Part shown: one piece after another, positions 33,861 to 46,785 of the stretch
How positions within the stretch are numbered: the first letter of the stretch is position 1
Layout: every line of letters starts with the position of its first letter
Source: Siphonodentalium dalli
Lineage: Eukaryota > Mollusca > Scaphopoda > Gadilida > Siphonodentaliidae
Direction of reading: 5' to 3'
Assembly: GCA_032622095.1 (NCBI GenBank)
Contig: CP136061.1
Location: forward strand, 266,111,551-266,175,550
DNA length: 64,000 bases
Program-made: the position numbers and the translations under genes
Notes under the pieces: generated by a model
What the model was told of the DNA's origin: nothing
Databases searched by the model: none
The model's input: only the letters and a program-made list of their open reading frames with translations

Positions 33861-36800
33861 CCCACATTGTAATGTCCCTACTAATGTTATGCAAGGCGGT
33901 GTCACCCACACTACTAATGCTGTGTCAGGCGGTGTCACCCCACACTACTTCCCACATTGTAATGTCCCTACTAATGTTGTGTCAGGCGGTGTCACCCCAA
34001 ACTTCTTCCCACATTGTATTGTCCCTATTAATGTTGAGTCAGGCGGTGTCACCCACACTACTTCCCACATTGTAATGTCCTACTAATGTTGTGTCAGGCG
34101 GTGTCATCCACACTACTTCCCACATTGTAATGTCCCTACTAATGTTGAGTCAGGCGGTGTCACCCACACTACTTCCCACATTGTAATGTCCTACTAATGT
34201 TGTGTCAGGTGGTGTCACACACACTACTTCCCACATTGTAATGTCCCTACTCATGTTGAGTCAGGCGGTGTCACCACGCTACTAATGTTGTGTCAGGGCT
34301 GTCACCCCACACTACTAATGTTGTGTCAGGTGTGTCACCCCACACTACTAATGTTGCGTCAGGCGGTGTCATCCACACTACTTCCCACATTGTAATGTCC
34401 CTACTAATGTTCAGTCAGGCGGTGTCACCCCACACTACTTCCCATATTGTAATGTCCCTACTAATGTTGTGTCAGGCTATGTCACCCCACACTACTTCCC
34501 ACATTGTAATGTCCCTACTAATGTTGTGCCAGGCGGTGTCACCCCACACTACTAATGTTGTGTCAGGCGGTGTCATCCCACACTACTAATGTTGTGTCAG
34601 GCGGTGTCACCCAACACTACTAATGTTGTGTCAGGCGGTGTCACCCCACACTACTAATGTTGAGTCAGGCGGTGTCACCCACACTACTTCCAACATTGTA
34701 ATGTCCCTACTAGTGTTGTATCAGGCGGTGTCACCCACACTACTTCCAACATAGTAACGTCCCTACTAATGTTGTATCAGGCGGTGTCACCCACACTACT
34801 TCCAACATAGTAACGTCCCTACTAATGTTGTGTCAGGCGGTGTCACCCCACACTACTAATGTTGAGTCAGGCGGTGTCACCCACACTACTTCCAACATTG
34901 TAATGTCCCTACTAGTGTTGTATCAGGCGGTGTCACCCACTCTACTTCCAACATTGTAATGTCCCTATTAATGTTGTGTCAGGCGGTGTCACCCACACTA
35001 CTTCCCACATTGTAATGTCCCTACTAATGTTGAGTCAGGCGGTGTCACCCACACTACTAATGTTGAGTCAGGCGGTGTCACCCCACACTACTTCCGACAT
35101 TGTAATGTCCCTACTAATGTTGTATCAGGCGGTGTCACCCCACACTACTAATGTTGTGTCAGGTGGTGTCACACCACACTACACATGTTGAGTCAGGCGG
35201 TGTCACCCCACACTACTAATGTTGAGTCAGGCGGTGTCACCCCACACTACTAATGTTGTGTCAGGCGGTGTCAACCCACACTACTTCCCACATTGTAATG
35301 TCCCTACTAATGCTATGCCAGGCGGTGTCACCCCACACTACTAATGCTGTGTCAGGCGGTGTCACCCACACTACTTCCCACATTGTAATCTCCCTACTAA
35401 TGTTGTGTCAGGCGGTGTCACCCCACACTTCTACCCACATTGTAATGTCCCTACTAATGTTGAGTCAGGCGGTGTCACCCACACTACTTCCCACATTGTA
35501 ATATCCCTAACAATGTTGTGTCAGGCGGTGTCACCCCACAACTCTTCCCACATTGTAATGTCCCTACTAATGTTGAGTCAGGCGGTATCACGCACACTAC
35601 TTCCCACATTGTAACGTCCCTACTAAAGTTGTGTCAGGCGGTGTCACCACACACTACTAATGTTGTGTTAGGTGGTGTCACATCACACTACTAATGTTAT
35701 GCCAGGCGGTGTCACCCACACTACTAATGCTGTGTCAGGCGGTGTCACCCCACACTACTTCCCACATTGTAGTGTCCCTACTAATGTTGTGTCAGGCGGT
35801 GTCACCCCACAGTTCTTCCCACATTGTATTGTCCCTATTAATGTTGAGTCAGGCGGTGTCATCCACAATACTTCCCACATTGTAATGTCCCTACTAATGT
35901 TGAGTCAGGCGGTGTCACCCCACACTAATAATGTTGTGTCAGGCGGAGTCACACCACACTACACATGTTGAGTCAGGCGGTGTCACCCCACACTACTAAT
36001 GTTGAGTCAGGCGGTGTCACCCCACACTACTAATGTTGTGTCAGGCGGTGTCACCCCACACTACTTCCCACATTGTAATGTCCCTACTAATGCTATGCCA
36101 GTCGGTGTCACCCCACACTACTAATGCTGTGTCAGGCGGTGTTACCCACACTACTTCCCACATTGTAATCTCCCTACTAATGTTGTGTCAGGCGGTGTCA
36201 CCCACACTTCTTCCCACATTGTAATGTCCCTACTATTGTTGAGTCAGGCGGTATCACCCACACTACTTCCCACAATGTAATGTCCCTACTAATGTTGTGT
36301 CAGGCGGTGTCACTCACACTACTTCCCACATTGTAATGTCCCTAACAATGTTGTGTCAGGCGGTGTCACCCCACAATTCTTCCCAGATTGTAATGTCCCT
36401 ACTAATGTTGAGTCAGGCGGTATCACCCACACTACTTCCCACATTGTAACGTCCCTACTAAAGTTGTGTCAGGCGGTGTCACCACACACTACTAATGTTG
36501 TGTCAGGCGGTGTCACATCTCACTACAAATGTTGAGTCAGGCGGTGTCACCCCACACTAATAATGTTGTGTCAGGCGGTGTGACCCCACACTACTTCCCG
36601 CATTGTAATCTCCCTACTAATGTTATGCCAGGCGGTGTCACCCACACTACTAATGTTGTGTCAGGCGGTGTCACTCACACTCCTTCCCACATTGTAATGT
36701 CCCTAACAATGTTGTGTCAGGCGATGTCACCCCACAATTCTTCCCACATTGTAATGTCCCTACTAATGTTGAGTCAGGCGGTATCACGCACACTACTTCC

Positions 36801-37916
36801 CACATTGTAACGTCCCTACTAAAGTTGTGTCAGGCGGTGTCACCACACACTACTAATGTTGTGTCAGGCGGTGTCACATCACACTACAAATGTTGAGTCA
36901 GGTGGTGTCACCCCACACTAATAATGTTGTGTCAGGCGGTGTCACCCCACACTACTTCCCACATTGTAATCTCCCTACTAATGTTATGCCAGGCGGTGTC
37001 ACCCACACTACTAATGCTGTGTCAGGCGGTGTCACCCCACACTACTTCCCACATTGTAATGTCCCTACTAATGTTGTGTCAGGCGGTGTCACCCCACACT
37101 TCTTCCCACATTGTATTGTCCCTATTAATGTTGAGTCAGGCGGTGTCATCCACACTACTTCCCACATTGTAATGTCCATACTAATGTTGAGTCATGCGGT
37201 GTCACCCACACTACTTCCCACATTGTAATGTCCTACTAATGTTGTGTCAGGCGGTGTCACCCACACTACTTCCCACATTGTAATGTCCCTACTAATGTTG
37301 AGTCAGGCGGTGTCACCACGCTACTAATGTTGTGTCAGGGCTGTCACCCCACACTACTAATGTTGTGTCAGGTGTGTCACCCCACACTACTAATGTTGCG
37401 TCAGGCGGTGTCACCCACACTACTTCCCACGTTGTAATGTTCCTACTAATGTTGTGTCAGGCGGTGTCGCCCACGCTACTAATGTTGTATCAGGGGGTGT
37501 CACCCACACTACTTCCCACATCGTCATGTTCCTACTAATGTTGTGTCAGGCGCTGTCACCCACACTACTTCCCACATTGTAATGTTCTACTAATGTTGAG
37601 TCAGGCGGTGTCACCCACGCTACTAGTGTTGTGTCAGGGGGGGGGGTCACCCCACACTACTACTGTTGTATCATGGGTGTCACCCACACTACTTCCCACA
37701 TCGTCATGTTCCTACTAATGTTGTATAAGGTGGTGTCACCCACACTACTTCCCACATTGTAATGTCCCTACTAATTTTGTGTCAGGCGGTGTCACCCCAC
37801 ACTACTTCCCACATTGTAATGTCCCTACTAATGTTGTGTCAGGGGGTGTCACCCCACACTAATAATGTCGTATCAGGCGGTGTCACACACACTACTTCTC
37901 ACATCGTCATGTTCCT
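33861..37916. repeat. Complex 34/57-bp satellite, right block
   Basis: Over 4 kb of the same two-unit satellite as 28459-29201. Higher-order structure is clear: a 361-base period links 36353-36535 to 36714-36896, and 34280-34380 reappears almost exactly at 37320-37420. Many short frames (MLCQAVSPHTTSHIVMS and the like) are readings of the 57-base unit, not genes. Confidence 0.95.
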
Positions 37917-37938
37917 GATGAGTTGTTACAAGTGCGAA

Positions 37939-38241
37939 ACATGGATTCCCTATCAGCATTTAAAACAGTGGATTCCCTATCAGCATTTAAAACAGTGGAT
38001 TCCTATCAGCATTTAAAACAGTGGATTCCCTATCAGCATTTAAAACCGTGGATTCCCTACCAGCATTTAAAACAGTGGATTCCCTATCAGCATTTAAGAG
38101 CTTCATCAAAACATGGATTCCATATCAGCATTTAAAACAGTGGATTCCCTACCAGCATTTAAAACAGTGGATTCCCTATCAGCATTTAAAACAGTGGATT
38201 CCCTATCAGCATTTAAACATGGATTCCCTATCAGCATTTAA
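37939..38241. repeat. 27-bp minisatellite, about 11 copies
   Basis: Unit GGATTCCCTATCAGCATTTA then AAACAGT. Two longer units carry a GAGCTTCATCAAAACAT or GGGTTTCATCAAACTG insertion. Adjacent to the 34/57-bp satellite but unrelated in sequence. Confidence 0.93.
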
Positions 38242-38934
38242 GGGTTTCATCAAACTGAATATGAATAAAACCCATACATTGTATTACTATAATTATACCC
38301 GTGAAACACAATACTGCACGCCCGCGGCTAAGATTAAACTGTAGCCACCTGAATTACATATACTTATTATAATTTTGTCTCCAATGTGTGTCAGTGACAC
38401 AGAACACTATTAACTTGAATGCATTAGATACCGCTCCGAACGCCTCTGACTCTTATCATCGATTTCTACTCCGTTTAATGTTACATCCGAGACACTGTTG
38501 TGTGGACCCGCTGACATTCCACTGGAAGACAACCTTACAATGTTCACATAAGTCCAAAAATGTATCATTCGACGAAACGTTTTAAATGATATCACCAAGC
38601 AATTCCCTGCTGAGCCACAAACTCATAGGCAGGATTCGTCACATCCAGTTTAAACCTACATCAATGATATGAGCATGCAATCAAACTACCCAATTACAAG
38701 GCGAACCACAAGCAGGACAGCAGAATGATTGTTGTCACGCCCTCAATTATCGCGAACAAAATGTCCACGCTCGTGTCAGAATAAATCAATTGTGACATGA
38801 TAATACAATATAGCTGCACGCCGCCACTGTTATCTTATGGCCACGCCACCAATCGAAATTATGCACAGCGCCGCCCACATAAACCGCGGTTCAGAAAAGT
38901 CCGATTCGTCATCTCAGGTCTGGCCTCCATAAAC
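38242..38934. other. Intergenic
   Basis: No supported gene. Opposite-strand frames at 38388-38598 show no family features. Confidence 0.5.
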
Positions 38935-39475
38935 GGGGTTTAGCTGGACCGTCGAATTATATGGTTTAGCTGGACCGTCGAATTATATGGTTTAGTTGCC
39001 GGTTTAATGTTATAAAACGAAAACAAATATATCAATTGACAAAGAAACTTATCCCCACACACTTTACATGTAAGAGTAATTCTTGCTTATACATTTCCAA
39101 TCAAAATATGCTCGCTGTCGTAATTATCGATTTTAGCTGTCGGCAGAACCCGGCGGTCCGCATTAGGCAAGTACGATTTATTTCCTCCAAGATACAGAGA
39201 CACTACTGCTAAACCAATGATCTGGATGGACCAGATTTAAACCAGAGATGACGAATGCGTCACCTAGACATGCAGTCGCGGGTTTAAACCAAGGATATAG
39301 CTGTCACACGGCGGTTTAAACCTAGATGCTTCCGTAGAACAGGTTTAAATCATAGATGACGAATGCGTCACTTAGGCATGCGGTCGCTGGTTTAAACCAA
39401 GGATCTAGCTCTCAAACGGCGGTTTAAACCTAGAGGTTTAAGTAGACCAGGTTTAAACCGGAAATGACGAATCCG
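38935..39475. repeat. GGTTTAAACC-rich tandem duplications
   Basis: A 26-base unit (TTTAGCTGGACCGTCGAATT) is present twice at 38939-38992. A unit of about 120 bases is duplicated at 39228-39475: ATGACGAATGCGTCAC..., GGTTTAAACCAAGGAT... and CGGCGGTTTAAACCTAGA. The palindrome GTTTAAAC or a close variant recurs about every 30-50 bases. Confidence 0.75.
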
Positions 39476-40380
39476 GCCATGGACACGGACGAATCAATGA
39501 ATGTCGCAATAAGAAACGACAGTGGACTACATATCGTATATAATGCGAAACGACAGCAAGCGCGTTTCCTTGTGATGCTATGTGGGATCAGAGGCAAGGT
39601 CAGATTCCCAACCAATGTATAATCTCACATACTCCCACACAACCTAAATAAATCCACATGGAACTACTTTATTTTGAGACACCTATCAAACCGGCCCACC
39701 ATGAGAGTATATACGCCATTAAATATGAAAACATAAAGCCTGAATTTCCCATTTATTTGAAACAACTTGAAGTATCTAAAGTCATTCTCACAGGATGGGC
39801 CTGGCTACATGTCAACCGGAAACGACTCCCAAAAAAGCTTAAAGCTTGTTGTTGAATCCCTTTCAATGTTAATACTTGTTTTGTAGTATGTAAATAATAA
39901 ACATAATATGTATATACTGTATAATATTTACAAAGCCCGTCTGTGTTACACTAGCTTATGTTCGGTGATTGGTCAACTGCGCCTATTGGGTCACCCGTTT
40001 AATTTGCCAATAAAACATACGTAACACGCACACGACGTCAACAATTGTTGACCTAATCACTAAAAACGGTCGGCCGAATAATTGGGCGTGCTTTTAAAAG
40101 TTCAGCTGAATTGAATCTGAAGCCAGTTATTTATATCGATCACATGATCGTTGCTAATTGCTTGAACTGGTTATATTGGGCTGACTTAATGTGTTGCATG
40201 GGCAGCATATTCTCGTTCATATAGGTTCATATATATTGGACATATATATTCACATATGTTCATATTGGGCGTTGAATATGAAATAAGCTCATAGTGGACA
40301 TATACCCGATATTCCGTTTTATTTGAATTGAAATACGTCCATATGGAACTTATATTTCGATGAACGTTTAGGTTCATATA
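39476..40380. other. Intergenic
   Basis: No supported gene. From 40200 there is a loose GTTCATAT-rich stretch leading into the next array. Small frames at 39430-39855 have no recognisable features. Confidence 0.5.
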
Positions 40381-40822
40381 GGGCTTATTTCCCATCTAAA
40401 TAATCCTAATATGAGCTTAATTCAGTAATAAATAAGTTCGCTATGGGCTTATTTCCCATCTAAATAATCCCAATATGAGCTTAATTCAGTAATAAATAAG
40501 TTCGATATGTGCTTATTTCCCATCTAAATAATCCCAATATGAGCTTAATTCAGTAATAAATAAGTTCGCTATGGGCTTATTTCCCATCTAAATAATCCCA
40601 ATATGAGCTTAATTCAGTAATAAATAAGTTCGCTATGGGCTTATTTCCCATCTAAATAATACCAATATGAGCTTAATTCAGTAATAAATAAGTTCGCTAT
40701 GGGCTTATTTCCCATCTAAATAATCCCAATATGAGCTTAATTCAGTAATAAATAAGTTCGCTATGGGCTTATTTCCCATCAAAATAATACCAATTTGAGA
40801 TTAATTCAGTAATAAATAAGTT
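40381..40822. repeat. 64-bp tandem array, first block (about 7 copies)
   Basis: Units contain GGGCTTATTTCCCATCTAAA, AATATGAGCTTAATTCAGTA and ATAAATAAGTTCGCTAT. Copies are almost identical, so the array is young. Confidence 0.95.
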
Positions 40823-41355
40823 TTTGTATTTTGTGTATTAAAAACATAGTAATTTTGTTATTTTTTGGTGATATTGCGTTTTTTGGATTTAGGACACATA
40901 ACAGAGCAAGCCACGAATAGGTTATATTTTATTAATCGGCATGGTTTGTTCCTTGGTGCTCAGCATGCCACGAATATGTTATAGTTCATTAATCGACATG
41001 GTTCGTAGTCGTTACCCATACATACGATGCTCATGTCCATATTTTCCTCCTGCATATCACTCGCCTTCTACAGAATCAATTTTGAAGTTTGCATTCGCAT
41101 AATATCTACATCTAACTTAAGCCGCACCATATCTTGTGAACTCATTTACTATTGATCCCGTGGTTGACTTTTATCCATACTGGTTCTATATAATTCCCAT
41201 CCATGTTAGTAATTCAAACATGATGCGATTGTATAACCCTAATAATTGCAATACCAATACTTTCCTTTTAATAATTTGTGGATATCCTTATAACTTGATT
41301 TTGCTATGATCCTCACTTGCACATATGATATAACTTATCGATACAACGCTTATGT
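40823..41355. other. Approximately 530-bp segment splitting the 64-bp array
   Basis: Unrelated AT-rich sequence between two blocks of the same array, with a short internal direct repeat (GCCACGAATAGGTTATA and GCCACGAATATGTTATA, about 58 bases apart). No inverted ends or coding capacity seen. Confidence 0.5.
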
Positions 41356-41500
41356 TATATGGGCTTATTTCCCATCTAAATAATACCAATATGAGCTTAA
41401 TTCAGTAATAAATAAGTTCGATATGTGCTTATTTCCCATCTAAATAATCCCAATATGAGCTTAATTCAGTAATAAATAAGTTCGCTATGAGGTTATTTCC
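41356..41500. repeat. 64-bp tandem array, second block (about 2 copies)
   Basis: Same unit as 40381-40822, ending where TTCGCTATGAGGTTATTTCC diverges. Confidence 0.93.
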
Positions 41501-41599
41501 GCGAGAACAAGCTGGTGTGGGCTAGTCTCAAATTATTTCATATTGTTTGAAAGTAAATGAAAATAAATTCAGCTTTTTAAAATGCTATTTAACAAATAT

Positions 41600-42020
41600 T
41601 TTTTTTTACCCTGTGCCAATGCATTCTCTTATATATGTGAGTCGACCATAGGTCGCCTCGCATATATAAGAGAATGCATTGGCCTAACACTTTTTTAATC
41701 ATTTTTTTTAAATAAATGTTTCTTACAATTTTTAGGACATAAAATAAAAAACATCCATTACCCTGCAGGGAGCCCCACACATATATAGAAGCATATAGAA
41801 GAGTGTCGTCTGCTCATGTTTGTCTGGGGCTCTGTATGGGTGAAATTATAAAATTGTTAAAGAATACAAGAAAAAATTATTAAAATTGTAAAAAATTGTT
41901 AGGCCAATGCATTCTCTTATATATGCGAGGCGACCTATGGTCGACTCGCGTATATAAGAGAATGCATTGGCACAGGGTAAAAACATCCCGACTTACGACT
42001 GGATTTGATATGGCGGGTCA
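41600..42020 (+). mobile_element. Four-hairpin MITE, copy B (left end lost)
   Basis: Begins inside the family's T-run just before ACCCTGTGCCAATGC, so the terminal 35 or so bases of the left arm are missing. The right arm ends GATATGGCGGGTCA. Core orientation is that of copies D and E. Confidence 0.85.
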
Positions 42021-42024
42021 AATA

Positions 42025-42145
42025 TAAGAAATGAATGCAGTGGGTCTGTGTTTTATTGATGGATGCGGCGCTGTGGTCGTTATGGCACAACGATAATAAC
42101 GTCGTATCCATCAATAAAACACACACCCACTGCATTCATTTCTTA
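42025..42145. repeat. 121-bp hairpin element directly abutting copy B
   Basis: TAAGAAATGAATGCAGTGGG with TTTTATTGATGGAT at the left is matched by ATCCATCAATAAAACAC and CCCACTGCATTCATTTCTTA at the right. A hairpin of about 45-bp arms with no spacer to the MITE on its left. Confidence 0.8.
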
Positions 42146-42760
42146 AATATTAGCATTTTGTTTATAAAGCTGAAATCCGATGCGTCATGAGATGAGCACA
42201 TCCATTTCTGGATTACGGCCGGATTCAGAAGCCCCATCCTTCATCCCCGTGATTGTGTTGAGTAATGTGGCTAATAACAATGTCAACAATACAAAATCAA
42301 TCTGAGACAGATTTGATAAAGTATAGAAAATTCAATAAAGTCTGACGAATGGCGTGTAGTCCGGCGCGGCGCCTATTCATCCGGCGCACACAAAAAAACT
42401 ACGGACCTTCAACTATGTTTCTTTTGCCCCGAGGCGTTCTAAATGCTGTGAGATTGGAACGGGAACAGATCGGTCAATACCGGAATAGAAACTGCCAATT
42501 GGTCACGGTGGTTTAGGTCCCGGAATCGGTAACGTCATTATAGAGTCCGCTAGCGGTGCATCGTCGTAATTTGTTTGGTAAAGTAACGAAAGCTAATATA
42601 CGAAATTTATCGCGCTTAGATTCGTCTTTATGTTGAACGTATATCATTGTGTCAACAGGGTTATTGTCTCGTGAAAACTAACTCGGTATATTAGAGTGGC
42701 TATACGAGTAATGTGTCTTACCCAATAGGGAGGTCCACTTCGGTGTTATTAGGTCAGGCA
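42146..42760. other. Intergenic
   Basis: No supported gene or repeat. Confidence 0.55.
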
Positions 42761-43032
42761 CATCCTCAATTCCACTATTATAGTGGTATATGACCATAAC
42801 ATCCTGAATTCCACTATTATCGTGGTATATGACCATAACATCCTGAATTCCACGATTATAGTGGTATATGACCATAACATCCTGAATTCCACTATTATAG
42901 TGTATATGACCATTACATCCTGAATTCCACTATTATAGTGATATATGACCATTACATCCTGAATTCCACTATTATAGTTTATATGACCATTACACCCTGA
43001 ATTCCACTATTATAGTGGTATATGACCATAAC
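42761..43032 (-). repeat. 37-40 bp palindromic satellite, inverted left array (7 copies)
   Basis: Units read TGACCATAACATCCTGAATT then CCACTATTATAGTGG, the reverse complement of the large array at 43825-46785. The two arrays therefore face each other across about 790 bases. Confidence 0.95.
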
Positions 43033-43118
43033 ATATTCATGTTTCCTGTATTTGTAGAAGACGGAGAATACCAGAGCACAGCCAAACTTCACTCTAACCC
43101 TTTACCCAACAGCAGAGG

Positions 43119-43395
43119 CCCTGCGCCAATGCATTCTCAATAGGTCGCCTCGCATATATAAGAGAATGCATTGGCTTACCACATATTAAAAATGATAAAA
43201 TTGTCAAAGAATGTAGAAAAATATTATAAAAATTGTTAAAAAATGTAAGAAAAAATTATAAAATTGTTAAAGAATGTAAGAAAAAATGGTAAACAGTGTT
43301 AAAAAAATATTTTTTTTAGGCCAATGCATTCTCTTATATATGCGAGGCGAGCTATGGTCGACTCGCATATATAAGAGAATGCATTGGCACAGGGC
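43119..43395. mobile_element. Four-hairpin MITE, copy C (inner parts only)
   Basis: Retains the subterminal hairpins (CCAATGCATTCTC..., CTCGCATATATAAGAGAATG) and an A-rich interior, but has neither the GTGACCC termini nor the AGCCCC core; the left hairpin has lost about 20 bases. An outer inverted pair CCCTTTACCCAACA (about 43098) and TGTTGGGTAAAGGG (about 43502) brackets it. Confidence 0.75.
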
Positions 43396-43824
43396 ATAAG
43401 TGTAACCATCACAATGTGGTCAATGAGCCGGTTCCAATGATAATTTAGGTTCCAAGATAATTTAGGCTGTTGCAGCTTTATTTGGCCGTTTTTGGCCGGT
43501 TTGTTGGGTAAAGGGCTAAACAATATCGCAGCGAATGAACATTCTTCCAACAAAAAATGATGTGCAATATTTTGCGCCAGCTTTGTTATTCAATAATATT
43601 ACTAATATATGCCTTTCTACGTGACAATAACATGATGACTCATTGCTCCTTCATAAAAACATTTAAACCAATTCAATTCCAATTGAGTTGCTTACCATGT
43701 GCCATCGTGATTAATCATTCTCTTGGACAAAATATATGTATAATACCAAATTAGTGCGACACTGATTTTCAATATTTTTGTGAAATATGTTTTTGGATTA
43801 TCCCTCTTATTAAATTCACAAAAA
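43396..43824. other. Spacer between inverted satellite arrays
   Basis: AT-rich; an 84-residue minus frame and a 65-residue plus frame have no recognisable features. Confidence 0.5.
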
Positions 43825-46785
43825 AGTAATGGTCATACCACTATAATAGAGGATTTCAGGATGTAATGGTCATACCACTCTAATAGTGGAATTCAGGATG
43901 TAATGGTCATACGACTATAATAGTGGAATTCAGGATGTAATGGTCATACCACTATAATAGTGGATTTCAGGATGTAATGGTCATACCACTCTAATAGTGG
44001 AATTCAGGATGTGTAATGGTCATATACCACTATAATAGTGGAATTCAGGATGTAATGGTCATATACCACTATAATAGTGGGATTCAGGATGTAATGGTCA
44101 TACCACTATAATAGTGGATTTCAGGATGTAATGGTCATACGACTATAATAGTGGAATTCAGGATGTAATGGTCATATACCACTATAATAGTGGAATTCAG
44201 GATGTAATGGTCATACCACTCTAATAGTGGAATTCAGGATGTAATGGTCATACGACTATAATAGTGGAATTCAGGATGTAATGGTCATATACCACTATAA
44301 TAGTGGAATTCAGGATGTAATGGTCATACCACTCTAATAGTGGAATTCAGGATGTAATGGTCATACGACTATAATAGTGGAATTCAGGATGTAATGGTCA
44401 TACCACTATAATAGTGGATTTCAGGATGTAATGGTCATACGACTATAATAGTGGAATTCAGGATGTAATGGTCATATACCACTATAATAGTGGAATTCAG
44501 GAAGTAATGGTCATACCACTATAATAGTGGAATTCAGGAAGTAATGGTCATACCACTATAATAGTGGGATTCAGGATGTAATGGTCATACCACTATAATA
44601 GTGGAATTCAGGATGTAATGGTCATACCACTATAATAGTGGAATTCAGGATGTAATGGTCATACCACTATTATAGTGGAATTCAGGATGTGTAATGGTCA
44701 TACCAATATAATAGTGGAATGCAGGATGTGTAATGGTCATATACCACTATAATAGTGGAATTCAGGATGTAATGGTCATACCACTATAATAGTGGAATTC
44801 AGGATGTAATGGTCATACCACTATAATAGTGGAATTCAGGATGTAATGGTCATACCACTATAATAGTGGAATTCAGGATGTAATGGTCATACCACTATAA
44901 TAGTGGATTTCAGGATGTAATGGTCATACCACTATAATCGTGGAATTCAGGATGTGTAATGGTCATATACCACTATAATAGTGGAATTCAGGATGTAATG
45001 GTCATACCACTATAATAGTGGAATTCAGGATGTAATGGTCATACCACCATAATAGTGGAATTCAGGAAGTAATGGTCATATCACTATAATAGTGGGATTC
45101 AGGAAGTAATGGTCATACCACTATAATAGTGGGATTCAGGATGTAATGGTCATACCACTATAATAGTGGAATTCAGGATGTAATGGTCATATACCACTAT
45201 AATAGTGGAATTCAGGATGTAATGGTCATACCACTACAATAGTGGAATTCAGGAAGTAATGGTCATACCACTATAATAGTGGAATTCAGGATGTAATGGT
45301 CATACCACTATAATAGTGGAATTCAGGATGTAATGGTCATACCACCATAATAGTGGAATTCAGGAAGTAATGGTCATACCACTATAATAGTGGGATTCAG
45401 GAAGTAATGGTCATACCACTATAATAGTGGGATTCAGGATGTAATGGTCATACCACTATAATAGTGGAATTCAGGATGTAATGGTCATATACCACTATAA
45501 TAGTGGAATTCAGGATGTAATGGTCATACCACTACAATAGTGGAATTCAGGAAGTAATGGTCATACCACTATAATAGTGGGATTCAGGATGTAATGGTCA
45601 TACCACTGTAATAGTGGAATTCAGGATGTAATGGTCATACCACTATAATAATGGGATTAAGGATGTAATGGTCATATACCACTCTAATAGTGGAATTCAG
45701 GATGTAATGATCATACCACTATAATAGTGGGATTCAGGATGTGTAATGGTAATACCACTATAATAGTGGGATTCAGGATGTAATGGTCATACCACTATAA
45801 TAGTGGAATTCAGGATGTGTAATGGTCATACCACTATAATAGAGGGATTAACGATGTAATGGTCATACCACTATAATAGTGGAATTCAGGATGTAATTGT
45901 CATATACCACTATAATAGTGGGATTCAGGATGTAATGGTCATACCACTCTAATAGTGGAATTCAGGATGTAATGGTCATACCACTATAATAGTGGAATTC
46001 AGGATGTAATGGTCATACCACTATACTAGTGGAATTCAGGATGTAATGGTCATACCACTATAATAGTGGGATTCAGGATGTAATGGTCATACCACTATAA
46101 TAGTGGAATTCAGGATGTAATGGTCTTACCACTATAATAGTGGAATTCTGGATGTAATGGTCATACCACTATAATAGTGGGATTCAGGAGATAATGGTCA
46201 TACCACTATAATAGTGGGATTCAGGATGTAATGGTCATACCACTATAATAGTAATGGTCATACCACCATAATAATGGGATTCAGGATGTAATGTTCATAT
46301 ACCACTATAATAGTGGAATTCAGGATATAATGGTCATACCACTCACTATAATAGTGGAATTCATGATGTAGTGGTCATACCACTCACTATAATAATGGAA
46401 TGCAGGACGTAATGGTCATACCACTCACTATAATAGTGGAATTCATGATGTAATGGTCATACCACTATAATAGTGGAATTCGGGATGTAATGGTCATACC
46501 ACTATAATAGTGGAATTCAGGATGTAATGGTCATACCACTATAATAGTGGAATTCAGGATGTAATGGTCATACCACTATAATAGTGGAATTCAGGATGTA
46601 GTGGTCATATCACTATAATAGTGGAATTCAGGATGTAATGGTCATACCACTATAATAGTGGAATTCAGGATGTAATGGTCATACCACTATAATAGTGGAA
46701 TTCATGATGTAATGGTCATACCACTATAATAGTGGAATTCAGGATGTAATGGTCATACCACTATAATAGTTGGATTCAGGATGTG
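43825..46785 (+). repeat. 37-bp palindromic satellite, main array (about 78 copies)
   Basis: Unit GTAATGGTCATACCACTATA then ATAGTGGAATTCAGGAT. Each unit contains the perfect 15-base palindrome CCACTATAATAGTGG. Length variants insert TA (CATATACC) or GT (GATGTGTAATGG), and point variants (GGGATT, GATTTC, CGACTATAA) recur in blocks. Confidence 0.97.

Noticed and set aside
33872-37538. Many LCQAVSPHTTSHIVMS-like frames
   Set aside because: Readings of the 57-base satellite unit; frame is lost at every 34-base unit.
43825-46785. CRISPR-like array
   Set aside because: Units are contiguous palindromic tandem repeats without unique spacers, in animal DNA.
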